DNA of 64,000 bases, taken from the NCBI GenBank assembly GCA_902519845.1, contig CABYLQ010000004.1, positions 1 through 64,000 on the forward strand, read 5' to 3'. Both the position numbers and the translations under genes were made by a program. The DNA comes from an uncultured Candidatus Actinomarina sp. (lineage in GTDB: Bacteria; Actinomycetota; Acidimicrobiia; Actinomarinales; Actinomarinaceae). The notes beneath the pieces are model-generated. The model searched no databases. It worked only from the letters and a program-made list of their open reading frames with translations, and had not been told where the DNA came from. Position 1 is the first letter of the stretch; each line of letters opens with the position of its first letter. Shown here in pieces: positions 34,494 through 43,640 of this stretch.

Positions 34494-35071
34494 TGAAAAC
34501 TGGAGTATTAGCTCTCCAAGGATCGTTTTTTGATCACGTAAAATCATTAGAACTTATTGATAAAGAATATCAATTAATAAAATCTGTTTCAGATCTTGAT
34601 AATATAGATTCATTAATTCTCCCCGGTGGTGAATCAACAACAATGATGAAAATTCAAAAGAATGATGATTTGTTTGAATCCATTAAAATTAAAATAAATG
34701 AAGGAATGCCAACTTTGGGAACATGTGCTGGATTAATTCTCCTAGCAAATGATGTTATTGACGGTCAATCATCAATTTCTTGTTTGAACACAGTTGTAGA
34801 ACGAAATGCATATGGACGTCAAAATGAATCTTTTGAGGGCTTGGTTGATTTCAATGGAAATAAGGAAATGTATTGTTTTATTAGAGCACCAAAAATAATA
34901 TCTTACGCTCAAACAGTCACTCCTATTGCATTAATAGATGAAGAAGTTGTTGGTATACATGAAAATAATATTGTTGGGTTATCATTTCATCCAGAACTTT
35001 CAAATGATATTATTTATCTAGAATGGCTTAAAAATTTTCTAAAGGACGGTTTAAATGTCAGGTCACTCTAA
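34493..35071 (+). CDS. pdxT: Pyridoxal 5'-phosphate synthase, PdxT glutaminase
   Basis: A 192-residue class I glutaminase: LALQGSFFDHV, LPGGESTTMMK, the nucleophile in GTCAGLILLA (Cys78) and the His of SFHPEL. It supplies ammonia to PdxS. The TAATG junction fixes the start at 34493. Overlaps yebC by 17 bases. Confidence 0.95.
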   Translation: MKTGVLALQGSFFDHVKSLELIDKEYQLIKSVSDLDNIDSLILPGGESTTMMKIQKNDDLFESIKIKINEGMPTLGTCAGLILLANDVIDGQSSISCLNTVVERNAYGRQNESFEGLVDFNGNKEMYCFIRAPKIISYAQTVTPIALIDEEVVGIHENNIVGLSFHPELSNDIIYLEWLKNFLKDGLNVRSL

Positions 35072-35798
35072 ATGGTCAACGATAAAACGCAAAAAAGGTG
35101 CTAACGATGCCAAAAGAGGCAAACTTTTTGCAAAACTTATAAGAGCAATTGAGGTTGCTGGCAAAACTGGAGGTGCTGATCCAAATAACAATGCGTCGTT
35201 ATACCAGGCTATCAGTAAAGCAAAATCAAATTCTGTTCCTAATTCGAATATTGAAAACGCGTTAAAAAGAATAAACGGTGATTCATCAATAGGTGTATTC
35301 GATGAAATTACCTATGAAGGATATGGTCCTAGTGGTGTTGCGATATTAGTTGAATGTTTAACAGACAACAAGAACAGAACGTCTTCTGACGTTAAAGCTA
35401 CATTTAATAAACACGAAGGAAGTACTGGATCTCCAGGAAGTGTCAATTACTTATTCGCACGTAAAGCAATTTTCCAATTTGATGAATATAAAGAAGATAT
35501 TATAGATATAGCGATTGATAATAACTGTGTTGATATTCAAGAAAATGAAAATGGTTTAACCTTCGAATTTAATCCATCTGAATTTCAAAAAATTGACGAA
35601 CTATTTAGATCTTCAGAATTCAATTTAGTTAATTCCGAAATTGCGTATTTACCATCTACTTCAATTAATTTAGATTTAAATGCATTTAACAAGTTATCTA
35701 AATTAATTGAAGCACTTGAAGATTTGGACGATGTACAAAATGTTTATGCAAATTTTGACATAGATAACAAACTCATAGAAGAAGCAATAACACAATAA
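35055..35798 (+). CDS. yebC: YebC/PmpR-family protein
   Basis: A 247-residue protein opening SGHSKWSTIKRKKGAND, the family signature, and containing YEGYGPSGVAILVE and DNKNRTSSDVK. YebC proteins act in transcription control or in translation through proline stretches. In actinobacteria yebC lies next to ruvC; here the gene after it is instead a small nuclease-like gene. Confidence 0.92.
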   Translation: MSGHSKWSTIKRKKGANDAKRGKLFAKLIRAIEVAGKTGGADPNNNASLYQAISKAKSNSVPNSNIENALKRINGDSSIGVFDEITYEGYGPSGVAILVECLTDNKNRTSSDVKATFNKHEGSTGSPGSVNYLFARKAIFQFDEYKEDIIDIAIDNNCVDIQENENGLTFEFNPSEFQKIDELFRSSEFNLVNSEIAYLPSTSINLDLNAFNKLSKLIEALEDLDDVQNVYANFDIDNKLIEEAITQ

Positions 35799-35805
35799 AT
35801 TTAGC

Positions 35806-35811
35806 TACAAT
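35806..35811 (+). promoter_or_regulatory. -10 box TACAAT, leaderless-type, nuclease-like gene
   Basis: TACAAT lies exactly at -12 to -7 from the GTG at 35818 and supports that GTG as the start. Confidence 0.5.
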
Positions 35812-35817
35812 TAGTTT

Positions 35818-36171
35818 GTGGTCAATAAAGCAAAAAAACAGGGTACTACTTACGAAACTAATATAGTCAAAAGATTAAACAAAAATTCGAACATGAAAGC
35901 TCAAAGATTTGCTGAGGGTGGTTCAAATGATCTTGGCGATATACAACTATTTGTGGATGGAGTCGAATATTTTATTGAAGCAAAATCAAGACAAAATTTA
36001 AACATTCATCAATCATTAGAAAAAGCTTTAGAAAAATCTGGAGATAAAAATACAGTCTTATTTTGGAAAAAATTAAAAAGGCAATCTGGCAATAAAAGGC
36101 GCAGTAGCGATGGTATGCCAGAAGTTGTCTCTATGTCTTATGATTTGTTTATTAGCTTACTAAATAAGTAA
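35818..36171 (+). CDS. PDDEXK / Holliday-junction-resolvase-like nuclease
   Basis: A 117-residue basic protein. Residues GTTYETNIVKRL (Glu13), GSNDLGDIQLF (Asp41) and YFIEAKS (Glu54-Ala-Lys56) match in order and spacing the E...D...ExK catalytic motif of PDDEXK nucleases, especially archaeal-type Hjc and phage resolvase-like proteins. A basic tail follows (KKLKRQSGNKRRSS). It lies exactly where ruvC-ruvA-ruvB normally lie between yebC and yajC in actinobacteria, so a role in resolving recombination junctions is a reasonable inference. A tRNA or DNA repair nuclease is the alternative. Confidence 0.65.
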   Translation: MVNKAKKQGTTYETNIVKRLNKNSNMKAQRFAEGGSNDLGDIQLFVDGVEYFIEAKSRQNLNIHQSLEKALEKSGDKNTVLFWKKLKRQSGNKRRSSDGMPEVVSMSYDLFISLLNK

Positions 36172-37176
36172 GTGAATAAAACACCAGTATCTGAATTAGA
36201 TTATGAATTACCTATTGAATCTATAGCTCAAGAACCATATAAAAACCCTGAAGATTCAAAGCTACTTGATGCTTCAACAAAGGAAATTTACAAATTTTCA
36301 GAAATAAATAAAATAATTGATTCAAAATCTTTAATGATATTTAACTCTTCACAAGTAGTTGATGCAAGAATCAGAACACGAAAGTTTGAAACAGGTGGAC
36401 AATTTGAAATTTTTATATTGGAAGTTTTAAATGAAGACACAGCATTATGCCTTATAAAAACTAGTGGAAAAAAGAAACTTAATGAAGAAATCAAACTTGA
36501 GAATTTTAATATAACATTAGTTTCACATGAAGAAGATAGGTTTAAGGTAATATTTTCTACGCCAGTAATAGATATCATTCAAAAATTTGGAATTACTCCT
36601 TTGCCTCCGTACATCATTGATGAAAAACATAAATATAAATACTATAAAAACTTTTTTAGCAAGAAAGGTTTTTCTACAGCGTCATCTACAGCTGGCTTAC
36701 ACTTTACATCAGATATTTTCCAAAAATTAAAGGATAAGGGTATAGAGATTGATTTTATAAATCTAGATATAGGACTTGGTACTTTTAAGCCCATCTCAAC
36801 AGATTATGTTGAAGATTTTAATATTCATTCAGAAAATTATCAGATTCAAAGAAAAACATATGAAAATATTATTAAAAAGAAAAAGAACGGATATAAAATT
36901 TACTGCGTTGGGACTACAACGTTAAGAGCTTTGGAGTATGTAAATATTACGTCTGAATTAAAGGGTTCAACTGATTTATTTATAACTAAAGATTTTAAAT
37001 TCAATATTGCAGACTATTTAATTACTAATTTTCATGCTCCAAGAAGTACTCTAATTTCTATTGTTCATGCAATTTATGGAGATAATTGGAAAGATCTATA
37101 CAGCTATGCACTTAAAAAAGAATTAAAATTTTTAAGTTTTGGTGATGCCGTGCTATTTAAAATAACAAATAAATGA
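36172..37176 (+). CDS. queA: S-adenosylmethionine:tRNA ribosyltransferase-isomerase
   Basis: A 334-residue QueA: DYELPIESIAQEP at the N terminus, MIFNSSQVVDARIRTRK, FSTASSTAGLHFT and LITNFHAPRSTLIS. It makes epoxyqueuosine in tRNA from preQ1. Starts at GTG directly after the upstream stop. The ATGA junction couples it to tgt. Confidence 0.93.
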   Translation: MNKTPVSELDYELPIESIAQEPYKNPEDSKLLDASTKEIYKFSEINKIIDSKSLMIFNSSQVVDARIRTRKFETGGQFEIFILEVLNEDTALCLIKTSGKKKLNEEIKLENFNITLVSHEEDRFKVIFSTPVIDIIQKFGITPLPPYIIDEKHKYKYYKNFFSKKGFSTASSTAGLHFTSDIFQKLKDKGIEIDFINLDIGLGTFKPISTDYVEDFNIHSENYQIQRKTYENIIKKKKNGYKIYCVGTTTLRALEYVNITSELKGSTDLFITKDFKFNIADYLITNFHAPRSTLISIVHAIYGDNWKDLYSYALKKELKFLSFGDAVLFKITNK

Positions 37177-38249
37177 AATTTGAAATAATCAAAACAGATA
37201 AAAAAGCTAGGGCAGGACTACTTTCCTTAAATGGAAATACAGTTGAAACTCCTACATTCATGCCTGTTGCTACAAGAGGAACTATAAAATCAACACCTCA
37301 CGAATATTTAAATAAAACTTCTATTTTATTGGCAAATGCGTATCATTTACATTTGCGTCCTGGACCAAAAATAATCAGCGATCATGGTGGCTTACATAAA
37401 TTTATGAATTGGGATAAATTAATTCTTACCGATTCAGGAGGCTTTCAATCATGGTCATTACCAACAAAATTATATGATGATGGGGTTGAATTTAAAAACG
37501 TATATGACGGATCGTACTTTAAACTAACTCCACAAGATTCAATAAAAACTCAGAATTTGCTTGGAAGTGATATAGCAATGATTTTTGATTGTTTAATCGA
37601 CATTGATAAACCTGATGAAGAACAAAAAAAAGCGATTGAGATCACAAAAAAATGGGCATTAATAGCAAAAGAAACACACAATAATTCACTACAAAGTTTA
37701 TTTGGTATTGTTCAAGGTGGATTAAATCTTAACCTAAGGGAACAATCAGCAAAATCTATGATCGATCTCAATTTTGATGGGTATGCAATAGGTGGATTAG
37801 CTATTGGCGAATCAAGAGAAGAAAGGAAATCTGTTGTTGAATTTTTATCTAATGTACTTCCAGTTGATAAACCTCGTTATGTTATGGGCTTAGGTGACAC
37901 AATTGGATTGATAGATCTAATTGATTCTGGTGTGGACATGTTTGACTGTGTATGGCCTGCACGTTTAGCAAGACATGGAAAACTCATTATTAAAAATCAA
38001 TATATAAACATCAAAAATAATAAATATGAAAAAGATACAAGTCCTCTTGATGAAGATTGCAATTGTTATGTCTGTAAAAATTTTTCTAAAGCATATTTAA
38101 GACATTTATTTGTCAATGAAACCACATCTTCGTGGCTTTATCTTACTGTTCATAATATAATTCAAACTGAAAATATTATTCAACAAGCTAGGGATAGTAT
38201 ATTAAACTCAAGTTTTGATAGTTTTAAAGAGGAATACTTAAATGGATGA
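37173..38249 (+). CDS. tgt: Queuine tRNA-ribosyltransferase (TGT)
   Basis: A 358-residue TIM-barrel: LTDSGGFQSWSL, FGIVQGG, GLAIGE, and the nucleophile Asp in MFDCVWPARLARHG. The zinc site CNCYVCKNFSKAYLRH is complete. Exchanges guanine for preQ1 at position 34 of tRNA. With queA it shows that this organism makes queuosine. Confidence 0.95.
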   Translation: MKFEIIKTDKKARAGLLSLNGNTVETPTFMPVATRGTIKSTPHEYLNKTSILLANAYHLHLRPGPKIISDHGGLHKFMNWDKLILTDSGGFQSWSLPTKLYDDGVEFKNVYDGSYFKLTPQDSIKTQNLLGSDIAMIFDCLIDIDKPDEEQKKAIEITKKWALIAKETHNNSLQSLFGIVQGGLNLNLREQSAKSMIDLNFDGYAIGGLAIGESREERKSVVEFLSNVLPVDKPRYVMGLGDTIGLIDLIDSGVDMFDCVWPARLARHGKLIIKNQYINIKNNKYEKDTSPLDEDCNCYVCKNFSKAYLRHLFVNETTSSWLYLTVHNIIQTENIIQQARDSILNSSFDSFKEEYLNG

Positions 38250-38493
38250 ATTTATTAATTTATTACCAATAATTCTGGTTTTTGTAGTTTTTTATATTCT
38301 TCTGTATTTACCACAAAGAAGAAGAGCTAAGAAACATGCTGCATTCATAGAAGATTTAAAAATTGGGGATGACGTATTGACTGATGGTGGCGTTTTTGGA
38401 CGTGTAACATCAATAGAAGATACGACAGTTACCTTAGTTCTTAAAAAAGGTGAAATAAAAATTCAAAAAGCTTATATTAAAAATATTTCATGA
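38242..38493 (+). CDS. yajC: Preprotein translocase subunit YajC
   Basis: An 83-residue protein with one membrane helix (residues 8-24), the YLPQRRRAKKH motif and a short cytoplasmic domain (GDDVLTDGGVFGRV). It accompanies SecDF. Overlaps tgt by eight and secD by four bases. Confidence 0.92.
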   Translation: MDEFINLLPIILVFVVFYILLYLPQRRRAKKHAAFIEDLKIGDDVLTDGGVFGRVTSIEDTTVTLVLKKGEIKIQKAYIKNIS

Positions 38494-39935
38494 AACGATA
38501 TTTTAAATTACTTTTTCTCCCATTCATTGCTATTGGTTTATTTATTTATGTTCAACAAACCAGTCTTTCGCCGAAACTCGGTCTTGACTTACAAGGTGGC
38601 ATATCCGTAATACTTACTGCAGATGAAGAAACTGATCCTGAAGTTTTACAGAAAGCTGTTGAAATAATGAGAACTAGGATTGAGGCTTTTGGAGATGTGC
38701 AAGAACCTGAGATTTCTATTAGTGGTAATAGTGCAGTATTAGTTCAGCTTCCTGGTGTTACAGACCAAGAAAGAGCTATCGAAGCATTAGGTGCAACAGG
38801 ATTATTGACTTTTAGACCCGTCCTTGATTCATCTATTGATACCGGCTATTCACCGGCATTTCAGTATATTCCAAATGAAGATGATCCTGATAACCCTACA
38901 AAAATAGCTGTACCTGGGGTTGATGAACAAATAGGTATAACAATATCAGATAATCCTAATTTTGATTCTTACTTACTTTCAATAGACCAAGGATATCCAG
39001 TTATTTATCATTTAGGTCCAGCTGAATTAACAGGTGGCGATATAGAAGATGCCATTGCTGTTTATCCTGAAAATGAATGGATAGTATCACTTGATTTTAA
39101 ACCTGAGTCAGAGGATAAATTTACAAACCTTACCAAAAAATTAGCACGTGAAATCGGAGAAAGAAGAAGATTAGCTATTGTTCTTGACGGAGAGATAGTA
39201 TCAGCACCAGGAATTGCTTTGGACGTTAATCCAGATATTGGTATTACAGGTGGAACAGCTGCTATTTCAATGGGCAATACTGACACAGGTGAAGCAGCTA
39301 ACAATTTAGCTGTAATTCTTCGTTATGGTGCATTACCAGTATCATTTGAAAGATCATCAATCCAAAAAGTTTCAGCTAGTTTAGGTGAGGATACTTTGAA
39401 TCTAGGACTACAAGCAGGTTTAATCGGATTAATTATTATATCTATCATTATTATTCTTTACTATCGCTTACTTGGATTTGTTTCCGTATTTGGTCTATCA
39501 ATGTTTGGCTTATTATTTTATTCAGTAATTACATTACTTGGTGAATTTCAAGGGTTTACTCTAACATTGGCCGGTATTGCTGGAATAATAGTTTCTATCG
39601 GGTTGGCTGCAGATTCATATATTGTTACATTCGAAAAACTAAAAGATGAGATAAAAGTTGGTAGATCTTTTGAATTTGCAGCAAATAAGGCAGTTGACGA
39701 TTCATGGAAAACTATATTAACAGCTGATTTTGTATCTCTTTCTGCTGCTTTTTTACTTTATATACTTGCTGTTGGTCCAATTAGAGGTTTTGCTTTAGCG
39801 TTGGGTATTGCCACGATTTTTGATTTATTATTTACAAGGCTATATACAAGGAACGTTATACCAGTAATTGTCGCTAAATTAAATAATACAAGATTGATGT
39901 ATCCAATAAAAAATAAGGACATTACAAATGTTTAA
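38490..39935 (+). CDS. secD: Protein translocase subunit SecD
   Basis: A 481-residue protein: one N-terminal membrane helix, the LGLDLQGGISVIL motif, the large external domain, then five helices with GLIGLIIISIIIILYYR, GFTLTLAGIAGIIVSIG and the proton-path Asp in LAADSYIVTFEKLKDE. Uses the proton gradient to help secretion through SecYEG. Overlaps secF by eight bases. Confidence 0.94.
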   Translation: MKRYFKLLFLPFIAIGLFIYVQQTSLSPKLGLDLQGGISVILTADEETDPEVLQKAVEIMRTRIEAFGDVQEPEISISGNSAVLVQLPGVTDQERAIEALGATGLLTFRPVLDSSIDTGYSPAFQYIPNEDDPDNPTKIAVPGVDEQIGITISDNPNFDSYLLSIDQGYPVIYHLGPAELTGGDIEDAIAVYPENEWIVSLDFKPESEDKFTNLTKKLAREIGERRRLAIVLDGEIVSAPGIALDVNPDIGITGGTAAISMGNTDTGEAANNLAVILRYGALPVSFERSSIQKVSASLGEDTLNLGLQAGLIGLIIISIIIILYYRLLGFVSVFGLSMFGLLFYSVITLLGEFQGFTLTLAGIAGIIVSIGLAADSYIVTFEKLKDEIKVGRSFEFAANKAVDDSWKTILTADFVSLSAAFLLYILAVGPIRGFALALGIATIFDLLFTRLYTRNVIPVIVAKLNNTRLMYPIKNKDITNV

Positions 39936-40833
39936 AAATCTATTTTTAGGTAATACATCAATTAACTTTTATGAAAAAAGAAAATTATTACAGAATGTAT
40001 TAATAATTGAGGTTGTCTTCTTTTTAATTGTTTTTGTCAGTGCGTCATTTGGATTATTAAACCTAAATTTTTCTGTAGATTTTACTGGTGGAACAACATA
40101 TCAATTTTCTTCTGATTATGAGAAATCGGATATTGATGAAATTTTAGCCAATGAGATATTAGAAGTCTCAAGATATCAAACTTTTGAAAATTCAAACTCA
40201 ATACTGTTCAGAGCTGTTGAAGGTACACAAGAACAAGAAACCCAGTTTCTTAACTATTTAGCTAATAAATTTGATATAGATGCTAACGAGATAGAATTTC
40301 AACGAGTGGGACCAACATTTGGTCAAGAAATAACGAGCAGTGGTATTCGTGCATTGATTATCTTCCTATCTTTTATAGTTTTATTGATATCTATAAGATT
40401 CCAGTTTAGGTTTTCAATTGTCGCACTTATTGCATTACTTCATGACTTATTTATATGTACTTCGATATATCTATTGTTAAATTTTGAAATAACGCCATCT
40501 ACAGTTATCGCCTTATTAACTATTCTTGGTTATTCACTTTACGACACGGTTATTTTGTTTGATAAATTAAGAGATAGTCAAAGATTGAATAAAGAATCTG
40601 ATTTATCTATCAAAACATTGAATAAAACGTTCAATGAAATTCTTATGCGAAGTATCAACACATCAATTACATCAGCAGTACCAATTGCGTCTATATTATT
40701 TTTGGGTAATGTGATTGGGCTTTCTGGTACGCTAACTGATTTTGCATTACCATTATTTATCGGAATTATCTCTGGTACTTACAGTTCTATTTTTGTAACA
40801 ATTCCCTTTTTATCAAAGATAATTAATAAATAA
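39928..40833 (+). CDS. secF: Protein translocase subunit SecF
   Basis: A 301-residue protein with NFSVDFTGGTTYQF, RVGPTFGQEI, then the membrane half with LHDLFICTSIYLL and YSLYDTVILFDKLRD. Partner of SecD. Confidence 0.94.
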   Translation: MFKNLFLGNTSINFYEKRKLLQNVLIIEVVFFLIVFVSASFGLLNLNFSVDFTGGTTYQFSSDYEKSDIDEILANEILEVSRYQTFENSNSILFRAVEGTQEQETQFLNYLANKFDIDANEIEFQRVGPTFGQEITSSGIRALIIFLSFIVLLISIRFQFRFSIVALIALLHDLFICTSIYLLLNFEITPSTVIALLTILGYSLYDTVILFDKLRDSQRLNKESDLSIKTLNKTFNEILMRSINTSITSAVPIASILFLGNVIGLSGTLTDFALPLFIGIISGTYSSIFVTIPFLSKIINK

Positions 40834-40842
40834 AAAACTTAC

Positions 40843-40848
40843 TACCAT
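40843..40848 (+). promoter_or_regulatory. -10 box TACCAT, leaderless-type, rel
   Basis: TACCAT lies exactly at -12 to -7 from the ATG at 40855. Confidence 0.5.
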
Positions 40849-40854
40849 TAAATT

Positions 40855-43014
40855 ATGGTTAAAAATCTAGATATCTTAAGTGCTGATGAGCTATTTAACG
40901 TCTTAAGTTCAAAATTTATTGAGGATAAAGATCTGTTAGAAAAAGCATATAATTTTGCTTCCGATGGTCATTTGAACCAGAAGAGAGCTTCTGGAGAACC
41001 GTATATTACTCATCCCTTACAAGTAGCCCTTTACTTGTCAGATTTAAGTATGGATTTAGAAACAATAATTGCTGCTATTTTACATGACCTTATTGAAGAT
41101 ACTGATGTAACGTATAAAAACATTAAAAAAGAATTTGGATCTGATGTAGCAAATATTGTAGATGGTGTCACGAAGCTAGATAGGATTCAATACAACACAA
41201 ACGAAGAAGCAAAAGCTGAAGCTATTAGAAAAATGGTAATTGCGATGTCTAAAGACATAAGAGTCCTTATCTTAAAACTTGCTGACAGACTCCATAATAT
41301 TCAAACAATAGAATATTTGGCAGATCACAAACAAGAACGAATAGCAAGTGAAACACTTTATGTGTATGCACCGTTAGCTCATAGACTCGGGCTACAAAAT
41401 ATTAAACATATATTAGAAGATATCTCCTTTGGACTTTTACATAAAAATCAAAACTTAGAGATTGAAAGTTTAATTGAGAAGTCTGCTCCCAATAGAGATA
41501 AAAATATTAAAAAATCTGTAAAAGTAATCGATAAACTTTTATCAGACAATTCTTTATCGGCTGAAGTTATTGGACGCCCAAAACACAACTATTCAATTTA
41601 TAAGAAAATAATAAATAATGGATTATCATTTAATGAAATTAATGACCTAGTAGGTTTAAGGATACTTACTGATGATGTTAAAAATTGTTACACAATACTA
41701 GGACTAATACATGCTAATTTTCAACCCGTATTAGGTAGATTTAAAGATTTTATTTCAATGCCCAAATTTAATTTATATCAAAGTCTTCATACGACTGTTT
41801 TGACTGAAACAGGTCAAAAAATGGAAATACAAATTAGAACTCATGATATGCATTACAGAGCAGAATATGGGGTAGCTGCTCACTGGAAATATAAAGAAAA
41901 ACCATCAAATGACGTTCAAAAATGGGCTTCTGATTTGTCTGATTTAACTTCCGAATATCCTGATCCAAATGAATTTTTAAATCACATGAAATTAGATCTT
42001 TATGAAGACGAAGTATTTTGTTTAACACCAAAAGGAGATGTGATTACATTACCGCAAGGATCAACACCAGTAGATTTTGCATTTTCTGTACATACTCAAG
42101 TTGGTGAGAAACTTATTGGTGCAAAAATTAATGGAAAATTAGTGAATTTAAGTACAACATTGTCTACAGGGGATACGATTGAAGTATTAACAACCAATGA
42201 AAATAATAAAGGTCCAAGCAGAGATTGGTTGTCATTTGTTAAAACCTCTCGTGCTAGATCTAAAATTAAACAATGGTATCAAAAACAACTAAAAGATGAA
42301 GATATACAAAAAGGAAAACAAATTCTCAATACATGGCTAGAAGAAAATGATGAGATTTTTAACTACTCAGACAAAGATAGTATTTTAAACGAACTACTAA
42401 ACATTTTAAAATATCCTAACTATGAAACAATTTATCAAAATCTTGGTAACGGTAATATAAAAATCTCAAATGTAGGTAATAAAATTCGTAAATTTGTATT
42501 CCCTGAAGAAATTACTGAAGAAGAAGATATATTATCTCCCGATAAATACCAGACAACAGATGATCAATTAATAATTGTCGAAGGATACGATGATATCAAA
42601 GTACGTATGGCAAGATGTTGTGTGCCTGTACCTGGTGATGATATTCTTGGATTTATTACTATTTCAAACGGAATATCCATTCATAGATCTGATTGTTTAA
42701 ATATAAAAATCGATAGTTCTAAAGGTGAAAGAATTATTGATGTCAGCTGGGGTTTCAATGCACAATCTGGTTCTATCGTATGGTTAGAAATTGAAGCAAT
42801 AGATCGGCCTTATCTACTTAGAGATGCAACTATAGCAATATCAGATAATGGTGGAAATATCCTCGTAGCTAAATCACTCACCAACAGTAAACGTATTGTT
42901 ACTTTGTTATTCCAAGTAGAAATAAGTGGTAATGAACAACTCGATTCAATAATTACCGATGCCAAAAATATTGAAAATGTATTTGATGTTCAAAGAGTTA
43001 ATCCAGGTAATTAA
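40855..43014 (+). CDS. rel: Bifunctional (p)ppGpp synthetase/hydrolase
   Basis: A 719-residue Rel/SpoT-type protein in usual order: HD hydrolase (ITHPLQVALYL, HDLIEDTDVT, ADRLHNIQTI), synthetase (GRPKHNYSIYKKI, DLVGLRIL, RFKDFISMPKFNLYQSLHTT), TGS (FCLTPKGDVITLPQGSTP, VDFAFSVHTQVG), a helical zinc-finger-like region with RCCVPVPGDDI, and a C-terminal ACT domain. Both active sites look complete, so it should both make and destroy the alarmone. Likely sole regulator of the stringent response here. Confidence 0.94.
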   Translation: MVKNLDILSADELFNVLSSKFIEDKDLLEKAYNFASDGHLNQKRASGEPYITHPLQVALYLSDLSMDLETIIAAILHDLIEDTDVTYKNIKKEFGSDVANIVDGVTKLDRIQYNTNEEAKAEAIRKMVIAMSKDIRVLILKLADRLHNIQTIEYLADHKQERIASETLYVYAPLAHRLGLQNIKHILEDISFGLLHKNQNLEIESLIEKSAPNRDKNIKKSVKVIDKLLSDNSLSAEVIGRPKHNYSIYKKIINNGLSFNEINDLVGLRILTDDVKNCYTILGLIHANFQPVLGRFKDFISMPKFNLYQSLHTTVLTETGQKMEIQIRTHDMHYRAEYGVAAHWKYKEKPSNDVQKWASDLSDLTSEYPDPNEFLNHMKLDLYEDEVFCLTPKGDVITLPQGSTPVDFAFSVHTQVGEKLIGAKINGKLVNLSTTLSTGDTIEVLTTNENNKGPSRDWLSFVKTSRARSKIKQWYQKQLKDEDIQKGKQILNTWLEENDEIFNYSDKDSILNELLNILKYPNYETIYQNLGNGNIKISNVGNKIRKFVFPEEITEEEDILSPDKYQTTDDQLIIVEGYDDIKVRMARCCVPVPGDDILGFITISNGISIHRSDCLNIKIDSSKGERIIDVSWGFNAQSGSIVWLEIEAIDRPYLLRDATIAISDNGGNILVAKSLTNSKRIVTLLFQVEISGNEQLDSIITDAKNIENVFDVQRVNPGN

Positions 43015-43016
43015 AA

Positions 43017-43640
43017 TTGGACGATATTTACACTTACACAAGTTTCACAACATCAAATTGTTATGTATTAACACCAGATGTGAATGTTGGTATTTCTTAT
43101 GTCATTGACTTACCTCCGGATTTAGGTGACGTATTAAATTACATTAACTCAAAAAATTTCACTATTGGTGGGGCGCTTTTAACACACGGTCATTTCGATC
43201 ATTCTTTAGGAATGAGTTCATTTGACGGTTCTATATATATAAATTTGGATGATGAACAATTAGCACGTAATCCTGAAGAACAACTTAAAGGATTTTCTGG
43301 TCTTAATTTAAATCCATCAAAGTATGAAGGTGATTTAATTTCAGTTGATAATTTAAATAACGATATAAAAGTTCATAGTAATCCTGGGCACACTAAGGGT
43401 AGTACGAGTTTTGAATTTCCAAATATGGGTGTTGTATTTACCGGTGACTTTGTATTTAAAGATGGCATAGGAAGGACTGATTTATATTCTGGGAATACAA
43501 GTGATATGATCAATTCAATAAATAGTGTATTTACAATGTTTCCAAATGATTATCTCGTCTATCCCGGACACGGAGATAAAGACACAGTAAAATCAATTAA
43601 AAATAACAATTTGTTAGTAAGAGAATATTTGAATGATTGA
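43017..43640 (+). CDS. MBL-fold (glyoxalase II-like) hydrolase
   Basis: A 207-residue metallo-beta-lactamase-fold protein with THGHFDHSLGM (HxHxDH metal site), a later HSNPGHTKGS and VYPGHGDKDT, the three zinc-ligand segments of the family. This position near rel in actinobacteria often carries such a protein. Starts at TTG two bases after the rel stop. Substrate unknown. Confidence 0.82.
   Translation: MDDIYTYTSFTTSNCYVLTPDVNVGISYVIDLPPDLGDVLNYINSKNFTIGGALLTHGHFDHSLGMSSFDGSIYINLDDEQLARNPEEQLKGFSGLNLNPSKYEGDLISVDNLNNDIKVHSNPGHTKGSTSFEFPNMGVVFTGDFVFKDGIGRTDLYSGNTSDMINSINSVFTMFPNDYLVYPGHGDKDTVKSIKNNNLLVREYLND

Noticed and set aside
40844-40859. Short inverted repeat ACCAT/ATGGT over the rel start codon
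   Set aside because: Only five pairs, and if rel is leaderless as the -10 box suggests, the 5' arm is not transcribed.
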